Assembly: GCA_035649415.1 (NCBI GenBank)
Contig: DASRJP010000369.1
Coordinates: 1-8,385 of the forward strand
Origin: DATKDU01 sp035649415
GTDB taxonomy: Bacteria > Planctomycetota > Planctomycetia > Pirellulales > Pirellulaceae
DNA length: 8,385 nucleotides
Reading direction: 5' to 3'
The notes beneath the pieces are model-generated. The model was not told where the DNA came from. It saw only the letters and a list, made by a program, of their open reading frames with translations, and did no database searches. The position numbers and the translations under genes were made by a program. Positions 1-6,620 of this stretch are shown here, in pieces (positions within the stretch are counted from its first letter, which is position 1; every line of letters starts with the position of its first letter).

Positions 1-1
1 T

Positions 2-748
2 CCGCCCGACGTGCGCGGCGTCAATCTCCGCTCGCCATCGGCCGATGCCCAGGGTGACGGCTCGAAAGGACGCAAGGCCAGCGGCCTGCTGATGGTCGAT
101 GGCGTGCTGTACCTGCTGGTCCGCAACGTCGGCAATTCTCAGCTTGGCTGGTCGGACGATCGGGGCCGCACCTGGACATGGGCTGACTGGAAATTCGACG
201 TCAGCTTCGGCTGTCCGACGTTTCTGAATTACGGCCGCAACTACGCCGGCGCTGCCGACGACTTCGTCTACATCTATTCGCACGACAAGGACAGCGCCTA
301 CGAGCGGGCCGACCAGATGGTCCTGGCGCGCGTCCCCAAAGGCAAGCTGCGGGAGCGGAGCGCGTACGAATTTTTCGTTGGTCTGGACGGCGAAGACCAG
401 CCGCAGTGGTCACGCGACATCGCCCAGCGCCGCGCCGTGTTTTCGCATCCGCAAAGCTGTTATCGCTCGAGCGTGAGCTACAGCGCCCCGCTGCGAAGGT
501 ACGTTTGGTGCCAGACCGGCCCCGGCGACGACCCGCGGTTCCGCGGCGGCCTGGCCGTGTACGACGCGCCTCAGCCGTGGGGACCGTGGACGACCGTGTA
601 TTACACCACGGAGTGGGACGTCGGCCCCGGCGAGAGCAGCAGCTTCCCCACAAAATGGATCAGCGACGACGGCCGGACGCTGCACCTGGTGTTTTCGGGC
701 GACGACTGTTTCTCCGTGCGGCAGGCGCGGCTGACTATTGGCAAGTAG
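2..748 (+). CDS. DUF4185 domain protein, 3' part (5' end outside window)
   Basis: The frame is open to the left edge of the window, so the N-terminus and any signal peptide are missing. The GTG at 11 is probably an internal valine. Numbering residues from that codon, an Asp-box (S-x-D-x-G-x-T-W) lies at 48-55, which is typical of sialidase-type beta-propellers. The series FGCPTFLNYGRNYAG (66-80), LARVPKG (105-111), YEFFVGLDG (119-127), a 'SYSAPLRRYVW' strand, YDAPQPWGPW (184-193) and FPTKWISDDG near 212-221 fits the DUF4185 family as I recall it. Some DUF4185 members are known as D-arabinan-cleaving glycoside hydrolases. Planctomycete members are mostly uncharacterised and probably exported enzymes or binding proteins acting on polysaccharide. 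The catalytic residues cannot be assigned from this fragment. The C-terminus appears natural, ending in a beta strand and TAG. The next gene starts 110 bp downstream on the same strand, and I see no terminator between them. Confidence 0.8.
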   Translation, partial: PPDVRGVNLRSPSADAQGDGSKGRKASGLLMVDGVLYLLVRNVGNSQLGWSDDRGRTWTWADWKFDVSFGCPTFLNYGRNYAGAADDFVYIYSHDKDSAYERADQMVLARVPKGKLRERSAYEFFVGLDGEDQPQWSRDIAQRRAVFSHPQSCYRSSVSYSAPLRRYVWCQTGPGDDPRFRGGLAVYDAPQPWGPWTTVYYTTEWDVGPGESSSFPTKWISDDGRTLHLVFSGDDCFSVRQARLTIGK

Positions 749-858
749 CTTTGATTTGCGGAATTCACAACTAATTAGCGCCCTTCCAAGAACCGCCCCT
801 GGCCGGCGAATACCGACTGCCGAAGCCCGGCGCTGCGTCACCACTTGGGAACCCCACC

Positions 859-1338
859 ATGTTTTCGTGGCTTAAGTCCCTGTTTGCCGGTTTTCAGCCT
901 CCCAAGCCGGCCGGTCCGCCGCATCTGGTGCAGAGTCTGGGGCCGGGGACCAGTCCGATTGCCGAGGCGGCCCGCTGGGAAGGGACCGAGCTGTCCGTCC
1001 TGACGCCGGTGGCCGAGACCGTGCGGCTGTTCGAAGTGCCGCTTAAGGGGCACGAGCAGTGCATGCTCACCTATCGTTTCCGCATCAAGACCGAGGCGCT
1101 CAAATCGACGGTGTATCCCGAGCTGTGGTGCCGCGTCCCAGGCATCGGCGAGTCGTTTTCCAAGGGACTCCATCAAAAAGTCAGCGGCACCAACGACTGG
1201 ATCTCGCTGGAAATTCCGTTCTATCTCAAGGCCGGCCAGATCCCGGACCTGCTCAAGCTGAACCTGGTGTTCGAAGGGGCCGGCGCCGTTCGTCTCAGAG
1301 AAATCGAAATCCTCGCCACGCCGCTGGAGCCGTGGTGA
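859..1338 (+). CDS. Hypothetical protein, 159 aa, beta-rich
   Basis: I do not recognise this protein. It starts with a short amphipathic stretch (MFSWLKSLFAGF), then a proline-rich linker (PPKPAGPP, about 14-21). From about residue 45 it alternates short beta-strand-like segments, including 'MLTYRFRIKTEAL', 'STVYPELWCRVPG', 'DWISLEIPFYLKAG' and a final 'VRLREIEILATPLEPW'. The pattern resembles a jelly-roll or carbohydrate-binding-like sandwich, in which a change in a physical state is described by paired strands, but this is inference from strand pattern only. There is no transmembrane helix and no convincing signal peptide, so it is probably cytoplasmic or loosely membrane-associated through its first 12 residues. 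The ATG at 859 has only a weak purine stretch upstream (TGGGA near 846-850). It converges with the PilM-type gene, whose stop lies 26 bp away, with no recognisable terminator between them. Coding status is supported by an uninterrupted frame with coherent composition. Confidence 0.65.
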   Translation: MFSWLKSLFAGFQPPKPAGPPHLVQSLGPGTSPIAEAARWEGTELSVLTPVAETVRLFEVPLKGHEQCMLTYRFRIKTEALKSTVYPELWCRVPGIGESFSKGLHQKVSGTNDWISLEIPFYLKAGQIPDLLKLNLVFEGAGAVRLREIEILATPLEPW

Positions 1339-1364
1339 ATTTGCGAGCGACGAATTGCAGGCAG

Positions 1365-3827
1365 TCACTTCTGCCGCAAATGCCGCACCAGGCCGTGCAG
1401 GTTCGTTCCCCCGCCCAGCGCGTAGAGTCGCTTGACCTCCGTGGCACTGTGCCTGCGGTAGCTGGCCAGCGAGCGGTCGATCTCGCTTTGAAACTGCGCC
1501 AGGAGCGGCTCGATCGCCCCGCGAAATTCGCGGTAGCTTTTTGCGCTGGCCGGCTGCCGCTTGATTTGCTCGGCGCCGTCGAACGTCAGCTTGAGCTGCT
1601 GCGTCAAGGCGAAAGTGAACGCGTCCCCACCCAGGCCAAAACTGCGGAACCAGACCGATTGCGGCCCGCTGACGACGACGTTCACGCCGTCCGACCCCAC
1701 GTCGAGTGCCGCGATCGCTCCCTCCGCCGGCTTCTGCGGATCGAAAAGCTCTAACTCCAGCGCATTGTGCAGTGCCACGCAGTCGCTCTGCATTTCGTCT
1801 ACCGCTACCCCTGCCGACTTGAACACGCTCAGCCGCTCCTCGACGTGCGATCGCCGTGCGGCCACAACCAGGATCGGCCGCGGCGTATGGTCCGCGTGCC
1901 GCTCGTCCCCCTGGCCCAGCGCTTTCCAGTCCCAGCACAGCTCGTCCAGGTCGATCGGCAGTTGATGGCGCGTTTCGTATTCGACCGCGCCAGTCACTTT
2001 TTTGGCCGGCAGCGGGGGCAAGTCGAAGAAACGTCCCAGCACGCGATGCCCCGGGAGTGCCGCCACTACGCGGCATCCCTTGAAATCGGTCCGCGACGCC
2101 AGGTCCGCAAGCGCCGCGGTCACGATGCCCAGCCGCTCCCCTTCGGCATCGGGATGGGCCAGCGGCTTTTTCAGCGGGATGTAGTGGCAATCTTCGACCT
2201 TGACTTTGCCCGCTGCGGTTTTGCCCAGCTTGATCGCCTTGATCGCAAAGCCTCCCGCGTCGATCCCCCAGGCGGCGGTCGCCGCGCGGGAAAGCAGCGG
2301 CATTGTCGCCAGTTTGACAAGCACGTTTCCCTTTTGACGCGGCATCAGGCTGATGTCGAGCCCGGCCTCGTCCACCCCTTGCAGGGCCAGGCCGAGCGCC
2401 ACGAAGAATTCCCCTGGATGATTGCGGAGCGTCTGGGCGACTTTGCCGCCAGCCGTCTCGGCCCGCAGAATATGCCCCAGCCAATCGACAGGTATGGCAG
2501 CCGAGCGCTCGGGGGGCCGCGCCCAGGGGGGCATTGCTCCTCGCAGATCGACGGGGCGCGCGGCGCAGCGCTCCTGAAGCTGCTGGCATAGTTTTGCCGC
2601 TGGCTCATTATTCGGCGCTAGCTTGACCAACCGTTGGGCCAGGGCCAATGCAGCTCCCGTCGCGTAGGGAGATTGCCTGAGATCGCTCGCCAGGGCTGCC
2701 AGCTCGCAGGCTTCGTCCAAGAGTGACCGCGCTTCGACCTGGCGGAGCGAAAGGGGAATCTGGAGCAGCATTTGCCGAGCGTCGTCGTAGCGATGTTCGT
2801 CGAGCCGCTTGCATGCGCCGGCGACAAACTGGTCCCGCAGCTTGCCCGCCAGCACCAGGACTTGCGCGTGGTCCGGCTTGAGCGCCAACACGCGGTCAAT
2901 TTTGGGAAACAAGTCCCAGGTGAGCTTTTGCTGGATCGCTGCCTTGATTTCGGCCACCAGGCGAGTCAGCTCGTCCCCTGCGAACCTGGCCTGCTCGAGC
3001 AAGGCGACCGCCCCCTCATCGCGCAGCGGCTGGGGAATGTTTTCGAGCACTTTCGCCGCCCACTCGTACGATTGCTGTTTGACCAGCTCGGCGGCCTTGG
3101 CTTTGGCGGCGTTGGCTTCCGCTTTCGCCTGCCGCTGAATCTCCTCGACCTGCTTGATTTCTGCCAGCGCCTGGGCGGCGAATTTTTCCAGCTTGGGGTC
3201 GTCTACGGCGGCCACACCCCGGAGCGCGGAGAGCGCGTCGTCGAACCGGTGACAGCGGGCCAGTTCGTGGGCCGCATCGAGCCGCTCTTGAACCTGGCGC
3301 GTCTGCTGGAGGGCGATGCCCTGCACGTCGGTTCCACAGCGGCCGCAGAACTGCTCGCTGACGGGAAGTTCCCCGCTGCACTGCGGACAGGTCTCCCACA
3401 ATCCCTGCCCACAGCCGCCGCAGAACCGGCGGCTGGAGGGGTTCTCGCGCTGGCAGCCGGGGCACTGGATCTGCACGAGAGGGCCATGTTTCGCCGCCCC
3501 TTTGCCGTCGCCCGGCCGCTGCCGCTGCTGCGCCGCCGCCCCTTTGCGCTTGAGGGCCGCATCGACGACCGCCTTTTGCTCCGGATCGAGTAGCGCCGCC
3601 GCCGCCGCTTCCACCTCGTCGTGGATGGCCCGCCACAGCGCGCCATCAGTGCCGCCGCTGTGCTTGGCCAGGAGCAGCCGCTGGCGGTCGATTGCCAGGC
3701 GAATGCGGCTCGGATCGCCGTCGAGCGGAGCGAGCTTCAGAAGCTGATACGGATTGAGCGGGCGATCGGGGCTTTTGATCCCGAGCCAGGCTTCATAAGG
3801 ATCGAAACCAAGGGGCGGCAGGCGCAT
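1365..3827 (-). CDS. Zinc-ribbon / helical / PilM-type actin-fold fusion protein
   Basis: Probable cytoplasmic ATP-binding scaffold related to PilM, the actin-like component of type IV pilus and type II secretion inner-membrane assemblies. From the ATG at 3827 it has 820 residues. A planctomycete-type head occupies 9-95 (DPYEAWLGI at 9, NPYQLLKL at 25, LLDPEQK at 79) and resembles a J-domain without HPD. Two zinc ribbons use Cys 122/125/136/139 and 147/150/161/164. A helical, partly coiled-coil middle of TPR-like character spans about 170-420. A PilM-tail-like stretch lies at 445-500 (FFVALGLALQG, DISLMPR), and the actin core follows: WGIDAGG at 520, ALDVGSDG at 707, LYALGGGTNLHGL at 801. The protein ends seven residues after that last motif, where usual PilM proteins continue for 60 or more. 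An in-frame ATG at 3902 and a TTG at 3947, the latter with GGAGG upstream, would lengthen it by 25 or 40 residues. I prefer 3827 because the conserved head starts eight residues later and the extra residues look unstructured. Usual PilM proteins have about 350 residues. Confidence 0.85.
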   Translation of the reverse strand: MRLPPLGFDPYEAWLGIKSPDRPLNPYQLLKLAPLDGDPSRIRLAIDRQRLLLAKHSGGTDGALWRAIHDEVEAAAAALLDPEQKAVVDAALKRKGAAAQQRQRPGDGKGAAKHGPLVQIQCPGCQRENPSSRRFCGGCGQGLWETCPQCSGELPVSEQFCGRCGTDVQGIALQQTRQVQERLDAAHELARCHRFDDALSALRGVAAVDDPKLEKFAAQALAEIKQVEEIQRQAKAEANAAKAKAAELVKQQSYEWAAKVLENIPQPLRDEGAVALLEQARFAGDELTRLVAEIKAAIQQKLTWDLFPKIDRVLALKPDHAQVLVLAGKLRDQFVAGACKRLDEHRYDDARQMLLQIPLSLRQVEARSLLDEACELAALASDLRQSPYATGAALALAQRLVKLAPNNEPAAKLCQQLQERCAARPVDLRGAMPPWARPPERSAAIPVDWLGHILRAETAGGKVAQTLRNHPGEFFVALGLALQGVDEAGLDISLMPRQKGNVLVKLATMPLLSRAATAAWGIDAGGFAIKAIKLGKTAAGKVKVEDCHYIPLKKPLAHPDAEGERLGIVTAALADLASRTDFKGCRVVAALPGHRVLGRFFDLPPLPAKKVTGAVEYETRHQLPIDLDELCWDWKALGQGDERHADHTPRPILVVAARRSHVEERLSVFKSAGVAVDEMQSDCVALHNALELELFDPQKPAEGAIAALDVGSDGVNVVVSGPQSVWFRSFGLGGDAFTFALTQQLKLTFDGAEQIKRQPASAKSYREFRGAIEPLLAQFQSEIDRSLASYRRHSATEVKRLYALGGGTNLHGLVRHLRQK

Positions 3828-3930
3828 CGCAGACAAATCGGAATCATGAGTTGACTCTGCGATGCCCGCTCGTGCCTCGTCCACGAAAGTGGCACCGCAC
3901 ATGTCACCAGACTCATTCCGGTGCGCTGTC

Positions 3931-5124
3931 TCAAGGTGCGACGGCAAAATGGACCTCCAGGGTCAAGTCGTCGATGCGGGGATGGTCAAAGTCGATCTTC
4001 AGCTCGCCGCTGGGAAGTCCCAGGTAGGTGCACGGCGGCACTTCGGCAGGCAGTTCCAGCGACAAGTCATACAGTCCGTGAGCACTTTCCTCGACGTGCG
4101 GCTTGACGCTCGCCTTGAGGAATTCCGGTTTGACGCGAACGTTCTCGACGTTCAGATCGGTTTGCGGATCGCGCACTTTCATGACCAGCGTGAGCTTTTT
4201 GCCCACGCCCCGCGGCACGGTTCCCAGGTCGATCGCGCCATCTCCGTCGATTCCCTGGCCGTAGATCGACAGCCGCCGCAGGACTTTGCCGTGGAGAGCC
4301 AGAGAGATGTCGTGCGGCTTTCCCTCGGGGTCGAGAGGCCGGACGGTAAAGCGGAGCGTGTCGTGGAAATCCCCCTGCCGCAGCGTCCCGGGGATCGTGA
4401 TCTTGATGCGCTGGACGCTGAGCGGCTGGAAGTCGCCCCCATCTTTGGCATCCAGCGCTTCGGCAGCGAACGTGACCCCGGGGAGCGAGCAACGGAACTG
4501 CGACACTTCGAACTTGCTCCACACTTGCGAGTACAGCAGCACTTCCTTGACGAGCGGCTTGTCGGGTTCGACGCGCTCGGCAATCACCTCCTGGCGATCG
4601 AAGCCGATGAGCATCTTGACCTTGCCGGTGACGCCCAGGCCGATGGCCCGTTGCGTCGGGTCGTTGGTGTAAATGACCGCCGTCTGCTGAAAGCGCGTGA
4701 CCTTGCTCCCGGTGAACCATTCCAGCCGCACTTTGCCCGTCTGTCCGGGGAGCAGCTTGTCCGCCGACAGGCCGCTAAGCGTGCATTTGCAGCTCGTGGG
4801 GCCTTGCTTGAGCGTCAGCGGTGCGTCGCCGACGTTTTCAATCGCGAAGTCGTACACACCGGTGGTCATCGGGTCCATCGTGCCGAAATCGTAATCGGTC
4901 ACGGGCACGGCGGCGCGAGGCAGTCCATGCACGCCGGTTTCTGCTGCGACCTTCGCTTTGACCGCATCCAGGTCGATGCGCGCCCCTTTCTCATCCACGA
5001 TGATCCGCGCGCCGGCCGCGCGATGATTTTTGTAGAGAAACGTCGCATTGGAAGCGGCATAGATGGTCAAACCGCCAACGATGAACAAGCCGCCCGCCAG
5101 GAACAGGAGTGTGCGACCTAGCAT
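3931..5124 (-). CDS. DUF1573 domain protein, membrane-anchored
   Basis: A 397-residue protein with one N-terminal hydrophobic helix (about 5-24) and no lipobox, so it is likely a signal anchor with the rest outside the cytoplasm. DUF1573 covers about 75-165: YDFGTMD at 78-84, an 'ENVGDAPLTL' strand, then the family's cysteine motif SCKC at 111-114, then 'GQTGKVRLEW' and YTNDP at 152-156. DUF1573 is an Ig-like (ASPM/SPD-2/Hydin-type) beta-sandwich common in Planctomycetes and Bacteroidetes, and its function is not known. A second region at about 299-395 begins DLGTVPRG and looks like another Ig-like domain without the cysteines. The start is supported by GAAGG eight bases before the ATG. The stop overlaps the longest possible version of the PilM-type gene by 17 bases and lies 103 bases before its preferred start, so the two are probably co-transcribed. 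A structural or adaptor role in the envelope is inference. Confidence 0.85.
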   Translation of the reverse strand: MLGRTLLFLAGGLFIVGGLTIYAASNATFLYKNHRAAGARIIVDEKGARIDLDAVKAKVAAETGVHGLPRAAVPVTDYDFGTMDPMTTGVYDFAIENVGDAPLTLKQGPTSCKCTLSGLSADKLLPGQTGKVRLEWFTGSKVTRFQQTAVIYTNDPTQRAIGLGVTGKVKMLIGFDRQEVIAERVEPDKPLVKEVLLYSQVWSKFEVSQFRCSLPGVTFAAEALDAKDGGDFQPLSVQRIKITIPGTLRQGDFHDTLRFTVRPLDPEGKPHDISLALHGKVLRRLSIYGQGIDGDGAIDLGTVPRGVGKKLTLVMKVRDPQTDLNVENVRVKPEFLKASVKPHVEESAHGLYDLSLELPAEVPPCTYLGLPSGELKIDFDHPRIDDLTLEVHFAVAP

Positions 5125-5170
5125 GGATCAACCTTCAATGGCGTTGCATGAACATTCTTCGGCGCAAACA

Positions 5171-5199
5171 GGCAGGCGAGGTGCGAGACCTCGCCTGCC
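5171..5199 (-). terminator. Strong hairpin between DUF1559 and DUF1573 genes, possible terminator
   Basis: Perfect 12-bp GC-rich inverted repeat: arms 5171-5182 (GGCAGGCGAGGT) and 5188-5199, with a five-base loop. It starts 32 bases after the stop of the leftward DUF1559 gene and ends 46 bases before the DUF1573 start codon. On the minus strand the stem is followed by TGTTTG, which is only a weak T-run, so it may be an attenuator, a partial terminator or an RNA-stabilising 3' structure rather than a full intrinsic terminator. On the plus strand no T-run follows. Confidence 0.55.
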
Positions 5200-5231
5200 A
5201 AACGAACGTCTTTCACACTAAAGCGACCGCA

Positions 5232-6551
5232 TTACTCCAGTCGGAACTTGGTCATGTCCTGGAGGAACACGCCGCTATAGATGTCGGTCGGTTGAAGTTC
5301 GATCGTCCCGTCGGTGTAGCCGATCTTGGCGTACTCGGCCTGGGTCAGACCGGTTGGCACCGTGAATCCGGGATTGAAGAACTTGTCCCCGTTGGTGTCG
5401 TCGAACTGGCGGACCGAGCCGTCAGCCATCAGCACATTGCAGCTTCCGGCGTGGACGGCAAACCAGTCACGATAGTCCTGCAGGTACGTCCGCTGGCCGG
5501 GGCTGGCATTGGGGCCCAGCGGCGCGGCGCAGTTTCCGCCAGTTTTCGGCTTTTCGCAGGCGATCTGGTCGTTGAGGATCGCCCCCTGTGACGCAATCAG
5601 CGTCAGCGTGTTGGTCGTCGAGTCCCAGTACGCCGGGCCGTCGCTGAACGCTTCCGTCAGCAGCGAACCCTGCACGGCAAACACCTTGGACTGCGAGGCC
5701 TGCGTGTTGCCGGCCACCATCGCCCAGGGATCAGTCGGGTTGTATTCCACCGTGTCGATCAGCGAAGCCTCGTTGATGTCGCCCGGCGCTCCGTCCCCTA
5801 GCAGCGGAACGATCGACGTCGGACGCGAGCCACCTTCCAGCAATCGCCGCGTCAGCGGTCCTGCCGAGCTCCCCAGCCCCTTGAGGCCTTCTCCAGCCGC
5901 AACCGCCGGGTCCTTTTCGGTGAGGATGTCGGTGTTGCCGCCGCTGGTGGCAAACGCGTACCGCGGCGCGCTGCGGACAAAGAACCACGAAGCGGCGTAG
6001 TTGGTGGGGCCGATGCCGCGATCCAAAAAGGCGCGGGCCACGAGCTGCGCCCGCTGGTGGTCGGCCGGCGCGATGGCAGTGCCGCCGAAGAATGCCGTGC
6101 CGCCAGAGCCGCTGGCGCCCCCCCAGCTACCCTGACCGCAGATGCCCTGCGACAGGCGTTGAGACAATGAGGGAGGCAGGTCGGAGCTGGGCTGGTTGGT
6201 GTTCTTGCCCAACATGTCGTTGACTTTTTCGCTCAGAATCAGCGGGTTGCTCGGGCACACCATGTCCTGCGGCTTGGCCGCGTTGATGTTCACCAGGTCC
6301 GCCACCCAGCCCCACGTGTCCGGGCAGCCGTCCCGGCGAAAGTCGTAGGCGCCGGTGCAGTACCGCCCCTGCGGATCCTTGTCGGCAAACAGGTGAATGC
6401 CGACGCCGAATTGGCGGAGGTTGTTCTTGCAGGAGGCGTTGCGGGCGGCTTCACGGGCGCGCGTGATGGCCGGCAGCAGCAATGCCACCAGGATCCCGAT
6501 GATCGCAATGACCACCAGGAGCTCGATCAGGGTAAACGCACGACGCTTCAT
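5232..6551 (-). CDS. DUF1559 pseudopilin-like protein (second copy)
   Basis: A 439-residue protein with a class III (prepilin-type) N-terminus: short basic head MKRRA, then FTLIELLVVIAIIGILVALLLP with Glu at +5 of the expected mature protein. It should be cleaved and N-methylated by a prepilin peptidase after Ala5 and remain anchored in, or assemble from, the cytoplasmic membrane. DUF1559 features follow: AREAARNASCKNNLRQ (32-47), GWVADLVN (81-88), SWFFVR (188-193), VPLLGDGAP (248-256) and the C-terminal H-X9-DG signature, with His367 and Asp377-Gly378 (CNVLMADGSV). A glycine/alanine/serine-rich stretch at about 136-160 is an insertion absent from the neighbouring copy. GGAG ten bases before the ATG supports the start. 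It lies 69 bp behind its paralogue. DUF1559 proteins number in the dozens to hundreds per planctomycete genome, and their substrates and roles are unknown. Confidence 0.92.
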   Translation of the reverse strand: MKRRAFTLIELLVVIAIIGILVALLLPAITRAREAARNASCKNNLRQFGVGIHLFADKDPQGRYCTGAYDFRRDGCPDTWGWVADLVNINAAKPQDMVCPSNPLILSEKVNDMLGKNTNQPSSDLPPSLSQRLSQGICGQGSWGGASGSGGTAFFGGTAIAPADHQRAQLVARAFLDRGIGPTNYAASWFFVRSAPRYAFATSGGNTDILTEKDPAVAAGEGLKGLGSSAGPLTRRLLEGGSRPTSIVPLLGDGAPGDINEASLIDTVEYNPTDPWAMVAGNTQASQSKVFAVQGSLLTEAFSDGPAYWDSTTNTLTLIASQGAILNDQIACEKPKTGGNCAAPLGPNASPGQRTYLQDYRDWFAVHAGSCNVLMADGSVRQFDDTNGDKFFNPGFTVPTGLTQAEYAKIGYTDGTIELQPTDIYSGVFLQDMTKFRLE

Positions 6552-6620
6552 GGAATCAGGTCTCCGAGAGGGAATGGGAAGAGGGAACGCGAAGGTAAAC
6601 GGTGAATTGCCGGCGGCCGG

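Noticed and set aside
838..2589. 583-residue open frame on the minus strand
   Set aside because: It overlaps the PilM-type gene in another frame and the opposite strand of the 159-residue gene. The translation is rich in Arg, Gly and Ala with no domain, as expected from a high-GC shadow frame.
1767..3593. Long plus-strand frames of about 270 residues (1767-2591 and 2772-3593)
   Set aside because: They are antisense to the PilM-type gene, whose motifs and zinc ribbons are clear. The plus-strand translations show no recognisable domain.
3862..5121. 419-residue plus-strand frame antisense to the DUF1573 gene
   Set aside because: The DUF1573 motif, membrane helix and ribosome site on the minus strand show which strand is coding. 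The antisense frame is rich in Arg, His and Asp without domains.
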